64,000 nt of DNA from Prochilodus magdalenae (GCA_024036415.1 JAMWET010001084.1:122561-186560); one strand, 5' to 3'. Positions 11,505 to 24,074 are shown, counted from the stretch's first letter. Made by a program: numbers and translations. Notes: a model not told the origin generated them from the letters alone.

Positions 11505-11935
11505 GTGCCAAAACTTTTGCACAAGCAACATTTTTACCAAGTGGTGTCAGTAGTCATGTCAGAACATTATAAACACATACCTGGAATAACCATCGGATTA
11601 CAGTTCGGATGACGCTAGCGAGACGTTGTGGCATGGGTGATGGAAGGTATACGGAGGCACTCCTGTCCATTCCAACTGCAGATCCCCCAGACTGTGTGGT
11701 CGTTGGTCAGCTGGTGATCCCAGTGTTCCCAGATGTGCTCCAGTTGATTGAGATCAGGCGAGTTTGCAGACCAGGCAGGCACCCCAAAGTCACTGGAGTG
11801 GTCCTGGAACCACTGATGCACCACGTTGCGCGGTGTGGTGGGCCGTTATCCTGTAGATAGATATCATTAGGAGGGAAAGCCAACATGTACAGGTGCACAT
11901 AATCTGCTAGGACTACCTAGTACCTGTTTGGTATT
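11505..11935 (-). mobile_element. Tc1/mariner transposase C-terminal fragment
   Basis: The minus strand encodes IYLQDNGPPHRAT and, after a frame shift, VHQWFQDHSSDFGVPAW and SANSPDLNQLEHIWEH. These are the second Asp (QDNxPxH) and Glu (PDLNxxEHxW) catalytic blocks of Tc1-like DDE transposases. The frame is broken and the N-terminus is missing, so it is dead. It lies next to, but in the wrong order relative to, the Tc1 remnant at 11.9-12.4 kb. Confidence 0.85.
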
Positions 11936-12440
11936 CATCATCCCCGATCATGCCAGGAGAACACCCCCCGTTGATGACGAGCCTTGGTTAACTTGGCCAT
12001 GTCTCTGTATGGAGCTGTAGAGGTTCCTAATGGAGTCATGTGATAATCCATCCCATGCAGCTTGAACATCCTCACACAGTTCCTGCAGATGGTGCGGTAG
12101 GGGTGGAGGTGGAGGGACACCAGGCCTTCTGGACATGTGACTACAAACCGCGCATCTTGGTGCTGACCACGGTGCCTCCACACACGGATTCGTTGGGCGT
12201 CTCCACCAAGACTAAAGCGGGACTCGTCACTGAAGATGACCCGCTGCCATTCTGAGTCACTCCATGACAGTCTGGTACGACACCACTGCAGTCTTTGGTG
12301 ACGGTGACGTGGTGTTAAGGACAGTCGTGGTAACGGTCTGTGTGCATGTAGTCCTGCGTGGTGCAGCCGTCTGCCAATGGCTGCCAATCAGGATGACTCA
12401 TGGAGGACACCACTGCTCGCTGGATGTCTGCAGTCATGGC
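11936..12440 (-). mobile_element. Tc1-like deletion derivative, copy 2
   Basis: The minus strand reads HHAGLHAHRPLPRLSLTPRH, SEWQRVIFSDESRFSLGGDA and RIRVWRHRGQ. FSDESRF is the first catalytic Asp block of Tc1 transposases. After VSLHLHPY it jumps straight to ELCEDVQAAWDGLSHDSIRN in another frame, which is the C-terminal end of such proteins. The second and third catalytic blocks are missing. The same junction occurs in the other copies. Confidence 0.85.
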
Positions 12441-14118
12441 TAATGGGTCACTGCGCTCATGTTTGGTTCTTTGTTGGTTCTCTCCATCTCTGTGGTTTGT
12501 GTAGGTCTCCCAGAACCTTCATGATGTTGGTGCATGCCCTCTTTTGATGCCAGCAGTGTGCTTTGGTAGTATTTTTGCCAGGCTGGTATGCTGCGCAGTA
12601 GACAATAAGACCATCCCGCTTCCTGGAGCTTTACATTCCGACCCCTCCGACTCTTTAACTCTTCTAACTGCTGGAACTGCTCATCTCAAACTCGTCTCCA
12701 AGGCAACACAACAGCACAGGTCAGGATGGAAAGTATGCATGCCAGGATGCCCAGGACGCAGTCAGGTACTTCAATAATGCTGGACCAAAAGGTCCATTCC
12801 TGATCAGACCAGACATTCCAGAATTGGAATATTAACGATAGCTGGATCCAGAGTTCTAGGTGTTTAGCTGTGTCAGTATCTATACGAGCAGCCCAATAAT
12901 GGCTTTATGGAGTCCAGCTGTCCCAAGCCCCCCTCGCCATGGGCCTGAGTGTTATTGATACGACAATAGCCCATCTGTTAATGCACAATCAGTATCAGCC
13001 ATCCTCTATTCCCTCATCAGTGGTCAGTTTCTGAACACAGAGCCAATCACAGACCTGGAATGAGCTCCTGAATGGTAAGTGGACCTGATGGAGCAGACTG
13101 TGAGTGTAGACATCGTAGAGAATAGTAAATATGATGATATAGAGCAAATGCTGTCAGTGTATCACGAGTCCACTCACGACCGACTGGATTGTTATTGGCT
13201 TATTGGTCCAGCTGGTGAAATACTGCATCCCTGGAATCTGTCCAGTCCTAATGGCTGGCTGTGGGGACGATGGAGAGGCACTCGGAATCGAGCGTTCAGC
13301 TCATTAATCCACCTTCTGGATGGACTTAATAATAATCCGCTCACAGGTGTGTACGCTGAGCTGAACAGGACTCTATTGGTGGTCAAACAATTACCAGTGA
13401 TCAGAAAGTATTGAGCCACTGAATGTGTCGATGAAGGGTGTGCTTTAAGTTACATGGCAAGCGACGCTGATATGATGCTCTGGGAAGGCATCCTGAACAT
13501 GGTTATTATATCTAATGAGGTGGACATTGCTTGATTTTGATTTGATTTTCTAAGCAGTTTTAAAATATTTAAAATACTGGTATGGCAGTAACAAGGCTTA
13601 ATGAAGGTATTACTATCATTTCCAGTTGTTAAGATCATTTTAAAATAAGCCAACAACCTCTATATATGGTAATAACTAGGTTATAACATACTTATTACAG
13701 TGTAATTACAACACAAATTTGAATACTGACGTTTCACTTTCCTTTTCTGCAGTGTAGCACTGTTTACATCCCTCTCTCCTCTGTTATTAATGTCTAATAA
13801 TGTGTTGTGTGATTTTGGAAAGCTTCAGAGATGAAGTAGGTTGATTTGTGGAATGTTGAACCTGAACCTGGATAGGTCTTGGAAATGTTTAGCCCAAATT
13901 TTGGCAAGGCCAATCATAATGTACACATGCACATCTGCCTTAGAGCCTGTAGGATTGGATGTAGGTGAGGTCCTGTTTACTATATATATATATAATTAAA
14001 GATGTTTACATTAATTAACTCAACATAAACTATGATATACTAACATGGTCGCTGTGTGTCAGTTCTGTGTCGGCGCTTGCTGCAACCTCTTTTGTTTGTG
14101 TGGAGCTGATGTTCACCT
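12441..14118. other. unassigned sequence, no gene seen
   Basis: Part of it (12960-13040, CATCTGTTAATGC, CCTCATCAGTGGTCAG) resembles stretches at 19.5 kb and 33.4 kb and is probably a dispersed repeat. The 111-codon open frame near 13.1 kb has no recognisable domain. Confidence 0.45.
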
Positions 14119-14335
14119 AGGGTGGCACTGTGGGTAGCGCTGGTGCCACACAGCGAAGAAGGTTCTGGATTCGGTTCCCCGGCCAGGCAGTGAGGCTCCC
14201 TTCTGTGTGGAGCTTGGGTTTTCTCCAGGTGCTCAGGTTTCCTTCTGCAATTCCTCATACACTCCAAAGACATGCAGTCAGGTGAACTGGAGATCCCAAA
14301 TTCCACCATCCCCTAGATGTGAGTGTGTTGTGAAC
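14119..14335 (+). mobile_element. SINE-like repeat with tRNA-type B box
   Basis: GGTGGCACTGTGGGTAGCGC at the head, then TTCTGGATTCGGTTCCCC (B-box-like) and the common fish repeat body with TGTGTGGAGCTTGGGTTTTC and CAAAGACATGCAGTCAGGTG. Two more copies lie on the minus strand at 40.2 and 56.0 kb. Confidence 0.75.
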
Positions 14336-15895
14336 GTGTCCCAATGAGCACTGGGACAGGCTCTAGCTCTGAAGACATTCTCAATGTTGGAGTTAGCAGC
14401 TTCTTAAGGACTAGTACACTCCTCAAACCAAGATGGTTCTTCAAGGGTTCCTTAGTTAAGGCAATGGTTATGTATGTAGAGCCATGAACACTCAAAAACC
14501 CTTTCCATGTTTAAAAGGTTCTTTGATGGTTAAATGGTTCTCCAGGTTATGTGTAGCACCAAAAGCCCAGATCTGTGACAATGCCAAAGTAGTAACAGAA
14601 ATGGAACCCCTATTTGGAGCTACATATCATTTGAAGGAACCATTCAAAGAAGGTTCTGCAGAGTTCTGATTATTCAAATGGTCATGTAAGAAGCATGTTC
14701 TGGGTTCCTAGATCATAACAAGGCCCAGAGATCCTAATCAGTAGTCAACAGTTTGGATTTCAAGGTGCATATGTACATGGATCTCAGTGTATGTGCAACA
14801 ATAGCAAGACAGGTTCCACACAGCAATGGTGAAATAACAGCCCAACACTTGGAGCACATCTGAAACCAACTTTATGCCTCAAGAAGTAAGGAATGTAACG
14901 TTCTTCATCTTCTAGATTACCAGATTACTTCTAGATTACTGCCTGAATAGATCTACTAGATGTAGATCCATATTTTCCCTTTATCTGAGATCCTGAATTC
15001 CGGAAGTTTTCAGATTGCTAATAGCCAGTAAACCCACTCATTAGGTTTACTAAAGAACCCCTGAAGAACCCTCAAACAACCCTCAAAGAGGGTAGGACCT
15101 GCTGGGCTTGTGAAATCTGTATATCCAATAGGATCTATGAGACGGATCTCCTGGGCTCAGCCACCATCTCTCAGGATGTGTGTGCGGGTGGCGAGGTTGT
15201 TCAGCTGAAGCTGCCACTCCAGAGGGGGGTGTAGAGCTGTTAGAACAGCTTCGAGTGGAGGGAATAACGGCTTACAGTTACAACAGGCTCTTCTTGGCCA
15301 CTTGCTGTGATAGACAGCCCACTCTCACTCCCTCTCTCAGCGCTCTGCTCTGGGCGAGTCTGGAATGCTCCTGATCTTGAGAGCTGCCACTGTTACCGAG
15401 ATGAATATATCATTAACCCAAATCAACAAACTGACCTTCGCAAACACCGCTGTCCACCTCAGTCGCCTGTCCTTCCTGTGTTCAGCGCTGTACGTGCAGT
15501 GCAGGTGGTCCTGTATGGCCGGGTCATGCCTGTCCGAGTTGAGGGGGATTAGACAGATACAGGGCCAGTACCAAGCTCATTTACTCGCATGTGACGTAAT
15601 CCGTCTGTACGCTGCCTCGCTAATGAACGAATGACTCGGTGGCGGTGAAGGAGGGTCCGCTCAGCCAGACAGCTGCTGACGCTGTGGCAGTCAGACATAA
15701 AGGTCACTTTAAACATTCTGACAGGAATTTAGACCCTGTTTAAACACACGCACCCACCCAGTTACAATCACAACCACTTCCCTGACACGGGTGGAGGCGA
15801 CCCCTAGCCCCAGTACAGGCGGAGACACAGGCGTAAAGGAGGGGAACACGTTGACATTTGCTAGCAAAGTCCACATATAATAACTTTACCCTGTT
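14336..15895. other. unassigned sequence with degraded MITE-like repeats
   Basis: About 14400-14660 has repeated AAGGTTCTTTGATGGTT/GGTTCTTCAAGGGTTCC motifs like the AGAACC-type MITEs of fish. The rest is unique. Overlapping open frames at 15.2-15.6 kb show no known domain. Confidence 0.4.
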
Positions 15896-16672
15896 TGACT
15901 GTGCTGTCCTGTAGGGAGGCTGTGCTGTCCTGTTGAGACCCACCTGTCCTGTAGAGCGGCTGTACTGTCCTTTAGGGAGGCTGTATTGTCCTCTTATGAG
16001 ACCAGCCTGTCCTGTAGAGAGGCTGTACTGTCCTGTAAAGAGGCTGTCTTGTTGTATAGAGAGCCTGTCGGTCCTATAGAGAGGCTGTCCTGTTGAGACC
16101 CACCTGTCCTGTAGAGAGGCTGTACTGTTCTGTAGAGAGACTGTCCTCTCCTGTAGAGAGGCTGTCCTGTCCTATAGGAAGGCTGTATTGTCCTGTTATG
16201 AGACCAGCCTGTCCTGTAGAGAGGCTGTACTGTCCTTTAGGGAGGCTGTATTGTCCTGTTATGAGACCAGCCTGTCCTGTAGAGAGGCTGTACTGTCCTG
16301 TCCTGTAGAGAGGCTACACTGTCCTGTAGAGAGGCTGTTCTGTCCTGTAGAGAGGCTGTACTGTCCTGTCCTGTAGAGAGGCTACACTGTCCTGTAGGGA
16401 GTCTGTATTATCCTGTTGTGAGACCAACCTGTCCTGTAAAGAGGCTGTCCTGTTCTGTATGGAGGCTGTCCTGTCCTGTTGTGAGCCCAACCTGTCCTAT
16501 CGAGAGACTGCCCTGCCCTGTAGAGAGGCTGTACTGTCCTGTAGAGAGCCGTCTTGTTGAACAGAGAACCTGTCGGTCCTATAGAGAGTGTGCCCTGTCC
16601 TGTAGAGAGGCTTTACTCTCCTGTAGAGAGGCTGCACTGTCCTGTAGAGAGACTGTCCTGTCCCACCCTGTG
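15896..16672. repeat. CCTGTAGAGAGGCTGT minisatellite (about 20-21 bp)
   Basis: Units such as CCTGTAGAGAGGCTGTACTG recur with many variants and a higher-order pattern including TGAGACCAGCCTGTCC. The open frames here are repeat artefacts. Confidence 0.9.
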
Positions 16673-17175
16673 TGTGTACGGGACGGTTAGCCGGGTTGCT
16701 CGACACGCAGTGTTATTTTGAATGAAACTTGAGGTTCAGTTTTAGGTTTAGTCTAAACCGTTAGTAGACCTGTAGGGGTTTGCGTTTCATGTAGCATCAT
16801 GGATCGAGCCTTTCCATACGGTGTGAGACACCATAGAACTATATTTCTATACGTGCACCGTGTGTGTCTGGTTTAACGGGCCTTTAACTACAGCTCCACC
16901 TGCCAAAAGACCCCACCAACCCGAAGGCTGGGGGTGGGGTTCCAGGGGTAACCCGCAGACACTCAGGAGACTGAAGGAAATGATGTGTCCCTAATGAATC
17001 TATTTATCTTAAATTCCTTGCTGCTGTTATCTTCTTTAATTTCATCTTCAGATTGTCTGTAATCTTTTTCATTTTAGTTAATCTGATTAAATTTACATTT
17101 TAATTTATTTTTCAGTTTCTTTAGGACATAAATGCTTGGGTCTATTGAGAATGATGTTTACCCACAATGTACTTC
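16673..17175. other. unassigned sequence
   Basis: No gene or repeat recognised. Confidence 0.5.
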
Positions 17176-17625
17176 TGAAAATAGTGGTTGGTTTAATGAT
17201 TGATTTATTGGTTGGTTGAATTGTTGATTGGTTGACTGATTGGTTGAATGATTAATTGATGAATTGTTTGATTTATTGATTGCTTGATTGAGTTATTGGT
17301 TGAATTATTGATTGGTTGGTTGGTTGGTTAAATGATTGACTGGTTGGTTGGTTGGTTGGTTGAATGACTGATTGGTTGGTTGGTTGAATGGTTTGGTTGG
17401 TTGGTTGGTTGGTTGGTTGAATGGTTTGGTTGGTTGATTGGTTGGTTAATTGGTTGGTTGGTTGGTTGGTTGGTTGGTTGAATGATTGGTTGGTTGGTTG
17501 ACTGATTGGTTGGTTGGTTGATTGGTTGGTTGGTTGGTGGGTTTGTTGTTTGGTTGGTTGGCTGATTGGTTGGTTGGTTAATCGATTTATTGATTGGTTG
17601 ATTGATTGACTGAGTTATTAGCTGC
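17176..17625. repeat. TTGG/ATTG tetranucleotide repeat
   Basis: Long interrupted (TTGG)n with ATTGATTGG variants. The minus strand reads as [10 protein letters not shown], a repeat artefact. Confidence 0.93.
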
Positions 17626-18224
17626 AGACTCTGCATTGTAAAGTTGTTGTGCACACCCACACTGCCCGGTTCTTTGAATAACGAGTCTTTCATTGTATTT
17701 TTAGATAGTAAATCAGCTTGAGGAAGCTGGCTAGCCATTTAGTAACTGATATGCCACATTCGCTAGTTAGATCCTCAAGACCTAATCCAGGTGAAACTTT
17801 ACTCATGTTTTTTTTCTGAACTTTCTGAAAGTTATTTGGAAAAGACGACACATCAATTAAAACCAGCCCATCCACTAGCTGGAATATTGGCATGCAGGCC
17901 AGCAGACTCCTGGTTTTTCTTCTTTCCTTTGAACACCACAGTTAGCGCCTCAGACTGAAGGCTCTTCTACAATGAAAGGCTGGTTACGTGAACCCGACAC
18001 TGCTGCGAGCTGTGGGGGCAACAGTGGTGCAGAAAGAATGGTGCATGCCTACAGCAGAAGGTCAGAAATGAAAGGTTAAGGTTGATGGTCCCAATTTAAT
18101 CAGTTTGTCCTCAGGCTAAAACTTCACTAGTCATAAGTCCTGAGTCATGCAAACATGTGAGCACTCCAACACCCCCAGTCATCTGGCCTTCCTCAAGAGC
18201 ATAAAGAAGGAGAAACCGCTGCTC
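17626..18224. other. unassigned sequence
   Basis: No coding exon or repeat seen. Confidence 0.5.
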
Positions 18225-18960
18225 CCAGAAGGAGGTGTGGGAGTGCAGGGCTGTTGGGAAGGAAGATAAAGGTTACCAGGAACAATACATGATGATAAAT
18301 TTAGACTGATATGATCAATATTTATTGAGCTCCAGAAGTCTGTCTCTCAGTATGGCATTGAGCCACCATGTTCGCTAATATCTCATCTCGGTATGGAGCT
18401 GTAGAGGTTCCGAACAGTGTGCTGTGATAAAACATCCTCACACAGTTCCTGCAGATGGTGCGGTAGGGGTGGAGGTGGAGGGACACCAGGTCTTCTGGAC
18501 GTGTGACTACAGACCGTTCATCTCGGTGCTGACCACGGTGCCTCCACACACGGATTCGTTGGGCGTCTCCACCAAGACTAAAGCGGGACTCGTCACTGAA
18601 GATGACCCGCTGCCATTCTGAGTCACTCCATGACAGTCTGGTACGACACCACTGCAGTCTTTGGTGACGGTGACGTGGTGTTAAGGACAGTCGTGGTAAC
18701 GGTCTGTGTGCATGTAGTCCTGCAGGGTGCAGCCGTCTGCCGATGGTGCTGCACTAACAGGATGACTCATGGAGGACACCACTGCTCGCTGGAGGTCTGT
18801 AATGTTGGGTGTTGGGTCAGTCAGGTACAGAGATCAGTGAACCTGAATCATTAGCATGCCTCACAAAGTCAAACCCACCCACCAGGTTTCATACCTGTCG
18901 GTTGACTCCTTCTGTGTGCAGCTGTTTTGATGGAGAATGTATACACGCGTTGGAGCAGAC
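18225..18960 (-). mobile_element. Tc1-like deletion derivative, copy 3
   Basis: Contains AATATTTATTGAGCTCCAGA, the minus-strand VWRHRGQHRDERSVVTRPED block and the shared internal junction, ending near a degraded GTTTTGATGGAGAATGTATA terminus. The segment between VRMF and the C-terminal part is shorter than in the other copies. Confidence 0.8.
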
Positions 18961-19465
18961 CTGTATGGGTGGAGTAGCATGGCTGTGTGTGCTGGTAATG
19001 ACGTCCACATCAGCCTTCTGACACGCTACAGCAGGGCGCCTCGACAGGATGCGTGAGGCAGTAATGACTCCTTTATGAGCTTACAGCCACGTGGCTTTAA
19101 AACACAATGGAGACTCGTATGACTCGTCTACGAGGACGCCATCCTCCGCCGGGCTCCACCCATGCATCAGCGCTTTGGTGCTCAGCTGGGGTCGATGTAG
19201 CCTGTTCTGCACACCCCAGCACAAATAGAGCCATTAGTGCGCCCGAGCTCCTGGGTAACACGCTTGTGCAAATGGAACTTTGAAATCAATTTTGGACCTA
19301 ATGGGTCGTAATTAGATCAATGTAAACGAGAAGTGTGTTATTTCCATGGTGATGTCTCTTCTTTAAGCTGCGAAGGCCAGGAAAACAATACCTCACCTGT
19401 AAATATACGTGACTGCGCTAGTGACTGTTGGTGCTACGTTGGGAGTAAGTCCAAAGGTCACACTT
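18961..19465. other. unassigned unique sequence
   Basis: No gene or repeat recognised. Confidence 0.5.
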
Positions 19466-19610
19466 GCTTGGACTGTGTCCACTCACTGTCCACTCTATTA
19501 GACACTCCTACCTTGCTGGTCCACCTTGTAGATGGACAGTCAGAGATGATAGCTCATCTGCTGCTGCACAGTGCAGTGTTGGTCATCCTCTAGTCCTTCA
19601 TCAGTGGGCA
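19466..19610. repeat. dispersed repeat fragment that seeds the next array
   Basis: GTCCACTCACTGTCCACTCT, TTAGACACTCCTACC and CTTCATCAGTGGGCACAGGA form a sequence I recognise as a common dispersed repeat in fish. Its last bases (CACAGGACGCTGCC) are the unit of the array that follows. Confidence 0.55.
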
Positions 19611-20512
19611 CAGGACGCTGCCCACAGGACGCTGCCCCACAGGACGCTGCCCACAGGACACTACCCCACAGGACACTAACCTACAGGACAGTACCCCACA
19701 GGAAACTGCCTGCAGGATACTACCCCACAGGACACTGCCTACAGGACACTACCTCACAGGACACTACCCCACAGGACACTACCCTACAGGACACTACCCC
19801 ACAGGACAGTACCCCACAGGACGCTGCCCACAGGACGCTGCCCACAGGACACTACCCCACAAGACACTGCCTACAGGACACTACCCCACAGGACACTACC
19901 CTACAGGACAGTACCCCACAGGACGCTGCCCACAGGACGCTGCCTACAGGACACTACCCCACAGGACACTACCCCACAGGAAACTGCCTGCAGGATACTA
20001 CCCCACAAGACACTGCCTACAGGACACTACCCCACATAACACTGCCTACAGGACACTACCCCACATAACACTGCCTACAGGACACTACCCCACAGGACAC
20101 TACCCTACAGGGTAGTACCCCACAGGACGCTGCCCACAGGACGCTGCCTACAGGACACTACCCCACAGGACACTACACCACAGGACGCTACCCACAGACT
20201 GCTGCCTACAGGAAACTGCCTACAGGACACTACCCCACAGGACACTGCCTACAGGACACTACCCCACAGGACACTGCCTACAGGACACTACCCCACAGGA
20301 CACTGCCTACAGGACACTACCCCACAGGACACTGCCTACAGGACACTACCCCACAGGACACTGCCTACAGGACACTACCCCACAGGACACTACCCTACAG
20401 GACAGTACCCCACAGGACGCTGCCCACAGGACGCTGCCTACAGGACACTACCCCACAGGACACTACCCCACAGGACACTACCCACAGACTGCTGCCTACA
20501 GGACACTACAAC
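19606..20512. repeat. 15-bp minisatellite (CACAGGACACTACCC)
   Basis: About 60 units of roughly 15 bp, with variants ACGCTGCC, ACACTACC and ACACTGCCTA. The open frame of HRTLPTGHYPTGH type is a repeat artefact. Confidence 0.93.
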
Positions 20513-21405
20513 ATGTTAAAAATAAACTTTACTTTTAAAAATTAGGAAACAGTTTGACTATAAAATTACAGTGAACATTTCCAGTGAAAATGTTACAATC
20601 AAACATTACGCTAAAACATGTAAACAGTTAAAACCAAACAAAATTCTGAAAAAATTCTATGAAAATGGTAAATTAAAAAAGTCCAATGAAAATTCTAAAA
20701 TCAAATGAAACTTTCAAACATGCGTAAAAACCAGTTAATGGGCCTTTAACCTGGATGATTGGGCTTCAGCGGGATCTCGGATCAGGCTGGGTAGCTGTGG
20801 TAATTGCCTGAAGTTGGACAGACGCTGCGGGCGGGTTCTAAAGGCTGGTTTCAGGTGGTAGATTTAGAACGTTAGGACGGTGTCTGTCTCCGTCTCCGTC
20901 TCCTCCTTTATTCACTTCAGCTCAGTCGTTCTCTCTCTTGTTTACTGGCCGCTGTTGGCCGCGTAATGAAGCCGAGTATTATATTGCTTTTGCTGTCAGC
21001 CACTTTATGCAGCCGCACGCTGTGCACTGTAAAGAGGTGCGGAGGGGAAACAATACCTATGAGCTATTTATGCTGCGGATGGAGGAAAATGAGTTTAAAC
21101 AGCCTGTCAGTTACAGTTCCTCTGAAGACCCCGCGGCACCCAGCACACTCCACACTTTAATTAGCATTTCATTCCCGCTTCCAGAATAGAGTTCCTAATG
21201 ACTCCCGTCATTTCTGCTCATGCGCTAGTGGAGGAACAGATGCTAACTAACAGATGCTCATTGTAGAAATAGTACTACTAATAATAATATTAATATTAAT
21301 AATAATAATTACTTGATTTGTATAATAATCCAAAGTAGCTGCTATGTTTATGAAGATGCTATGAGGTTCTATCTTCCTGTTATTCCAGAGGGCTGTGGTT
21401 GTTTG
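20513..21405. other. unassigned sequence before the 43-bp array
   Basis: A-rich to about 20720, then mixed unique sequence. The 83-codon open frame at 20.9-21.2 kb does not resemble the missing first exon of the THSD7 gene. Confidence 0.45.
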
Positions 21406-22965
21406 ATGGTCACTCAGGCGTTGCTAGTCTACTGCTGTGCTATTCCAGGTGGTCATTTAGGTGTTCCTAGGTTGTTGCTCTGCTATCCCAGGTGGTTACC
21501 AAGGTGTTGCTAGGCTGTTGCTGTGCTATTCCAGGTGGTCACGCAGGTGTTGCTAGGCTGTTGCTGTGCTATTCCAGGTGGTCACTCAGGTGTTGCTAGG
21601 TTGTTGCTGTGCTATCCCAGGTGGTTACCAAGGTGTTGCTAGGCTGTTGCTGTGCTATTCCAGGTGGTTACCAAGGTGTTGCTAGGCTGTTGCTGTGCTA
21701 TCCCAGGTGGTCACGCAGGTGTTCCTAGGTTGTTGCTCTGCTATCCCAGGTGGTTACCAAAGTGTTGCTAGGCTGTTGCTGTGCTATCCCAGGTGGTTAC
21801 CAAGGTGTTGCTAGGCTGTTGCTGTGCTTTTCCAGGTGGTCATTCAGGTGTTGCTAGGTTGTTGCTGTGCTATCCCAGATGGTTACCAAGGTGTTGCTAG
21901 GCTGTTGCTGTGCTATCCCAGGTGGTCACTCAGGTGTTGCTAAGTTGTTGCTGTGCTATCCCAGGTGGTCACTCAGGTGTTGCTAGGTTGTTGCTGTGCT
22001 ATCCCAGGTGGTTACCAAGGTGTTGCTAGGCTGTTGCTGTGCTATTCCAGGTGGTCACTCAGGTGTTGCTAGGCTGTTGCTGTGCTATTCCAGGTGGTCA
22101 CTCAGGTGTTGCTAGGTTGTTGCTGTGCTATCCCAGGTGGTTACCAAGGTGTTGCTAGGCTGGTGCTCTGCTATCCCAGGTGGTTACCAAGGTGTTGCTA
22201 GGCTGTTGCTGTGCTATCCCAGGTGGTCACTCAGGTGTTCCTAGGTTGTTGCTCTACTATCCCAGGTGGTTACCAAGGTGTTGCTAGGCTGTTGCTGTGC
22301 TATCCCAGGTGGTTACCAAGGTGTTGCTAGGCTGTTGCTGTGCTATTCCAGGTGGTCACTCAGGTGTTGCTAGGTTGTTGCTGTGCTATCCCAGATGGTT
22401 ACCAAGGTGTTGCTAGGCTGTTGCTGTGCTATCCCAGGTGGTCACTCAGGTGTTGCTAAGTTGTTGCTGTGCTATCCCAGGTGGTCACTCAGGTGTCACT
22501 AGGCCATTGCTGTGCTATCCCAGGTGGTTACCAAGGTGTTGCTAGGTTGTTGCTGTGCTATCCCAGATGGTTACCAAGGTGTTGCTAGGCTGTTGCTGTG
22601 CTATTCCAGGTGGTCACTCAGGTGTCACTAGGCCACTGCTGTGCTATCCCAGGTGGTCACTCAGGTGTTGCTAGGTTGCTGCTGTGCTATCCCAGATGGT
22701 TACCAAGGTGTTGCTAGGCTGTTGCTGTGCTATTCCAGGTGGTCACTCAGGTGTCACTAGGCCACTGCTGTGCTTTCCTAGGTGGTCACTCAGGTGTTGC
22801 TAGGTTGTTGCTGTGCTATCATGAGTGATCACTTGGGTGTTGGTAGACCATTGCTGTGCTATCCCAGGTGGTTGTTAAGGTGTTACATGGCCACTGCTTT
22901 GCTATCACATGTGGTCATTCAAGTGTTGCTAAGCCATTGCTGTACTATCCCTGTACTGGGGGCTT
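21406..22965. repeat. 43-bp minisatellite, about 36 copies
   Basis: Units contain GGTGGTTACCAAGGTGTTGC and TAGGCTGTTGCTGTGCTATC with two alternating sub-types (TTACCAAG and TCACTCAG). It ends about 90 bp before the first thsd7b exon. Confidence 0.95.
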
Positions 22966-22993
22966 GTCAGACGTCAGATGAACTATATTTACA

Positions 22994-22994
<1 letters not shown>

Positions 22995-23047
<53 letters not shown>
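22995..23047. repeat. CT microsatellite forming the acceptor tract
   Basis: About 52 bp of uninterrupted (CT)n end directly in GTAG and the exon at 23051, so the tract is the polypyrimidine tract of that splice acceptor. Confidence 0.93.
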
Positions 23048-23049
<2 letters not shown>

Positions 23050-23050
23050 G

Positions 23051-23291
23051 GTCAGTGGGGCAGGTGTATGGGCGAGGAGTGCGGGTCCGGCGGTGTCCAG
23101 ACACGGATGGTGTGGTGCGTTCACTCTGAAGGCTGGAACACGCACCACTCTAACTGCAGACACGTGGACCGGCCCGGCAGCCAGCGACCCTGCTTTAAAG
23201 TCTGTGAGTGGCACCAGGACCTGTTTGAGTGGAACGTTTCGGAGTGGGGGCTGTGCTCTCTGGCCCCTCTGCCCTCCAATGAACTGCTGAG
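23051..23291 (+). CDS. thsd7b: thsd7b exon: first TSP1-like repeat
   Basis: The reading frame gives about 80 residues beginning QWGRCMGEECGSGGVQTR, followed by VWCVHSEGW, a CFKVCEW segment and SEWGLCSLAPL, ending LLR. This is the Cys- and Trp-rich start of the THSD7 ectodomain, just after the signal peptide region in the family. The acceptor is TGTAG at 23046-23050 after a long CT run; the donor is AG|GTAAAT at 23291/23292. The exon starts with the last two bases of a Gly codon (phase 1) and ends with two bases of an Arg codon (phase 2), which match the next exon. The six Cys in the repeat suggest an extracellular, disulfide-bonded domain. The upstream exon that should supply the first base of the Gly codon was not identified. 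A 43-bp minisatellite and a CT microsatellite lie directly upstream. Confidence 0.9.
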
Positions 23292-23429
23292 GTAAATTAC
23301 TAATCTGGCTAATCATCCTGATGCTGTTTCCTGTTATTAGGTTCAGGCTTCTCTCCAGTAAGACCAACACATCCACGGTTTTCTGGCCTGAGGCTTGAAT
23401 GGTGAACGTGGTATGCCAGATTGCCAGTT

Positions 23430-24060
23430 AGTTGAGACTGTGTTGTCCAGAGTTGAACCGGTCTTCTCCAGCACATCCAGAAACCTTCAGTGGGGTTATG
23501 GTCAAGACTCCCTGGTCAGTTCATGTGTGAAAATGATTCCTCATGTCTCCTGAACTGCTCTTTCACCATCCGAGCTCAATAACCTCACCACTGATATACT
23601 GGAATATGGCCATGGATGGATCAGCTGGTCATTCAAATGGTCAGCACTTTGCTGAACTGTGATCTGGCCAACTGAAGCCTCCCCAGATCATAACACTGCC
23701 TCCAGAGGCTTGTAGGGTGAACATATAGATGGTGGAGGCATCACTTCACGTACTTCCTTTCCTACCCTGGCGCTCCCATTCGCTCTGGAATAGGGCCACT
23801 CTGGACACATCAGACCACATCACTCCAGAGTCCAGTCTTTATGGTCCCTAGCGGACTGGAGCTGATTAGTTTCATTACCAAGTGGTCCTCATATGTCCAC
23901 ACAGGTGTTTAGTCCGCATACAGTAAGTTCTGGTCATGTGGAGATGCATTACTGAACCAGGGTCATGAGTTCGTTTATCCATTTTTTACTTTCACTAAGC
24001 GGACGGACCATATTCCTTCCAGGAGCTTGACGGTTCACACGGTATCAGAACATCACAACA
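23430..24060 (-). mobile_element. degraded Tc1-like element, family 3
   Basis: GACACATCAGACCACATCAC, CTCCAGAGTCCAGTCTTTAT and TGTCCACACAGGTGTTTAGT resemble the reverse complement of a fish Tc1-like transposon I remember. No intact catalytic block could be read. The family is uncertain. Confidence 0.45.
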
Positions 24061-24074
24061 ACTAGTATTGATTT

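Noticed and set aside
11615..12387. Active Tc1 transposase gene
   Set aside because: The blocks are in the wrong order, in different frames, and from two elements.
13079..13414. 111-codon open frame as a hypothetical protein
   Set aside because: No known motif and part of the surrounding DNA looks like a dispersed repeat.
20938..21189. Candidate first coding exon of thsd7b
   Set aside because: The translation lacks a clear signal peptide and does not end in the residues and phase needed to join the exon at 23051.
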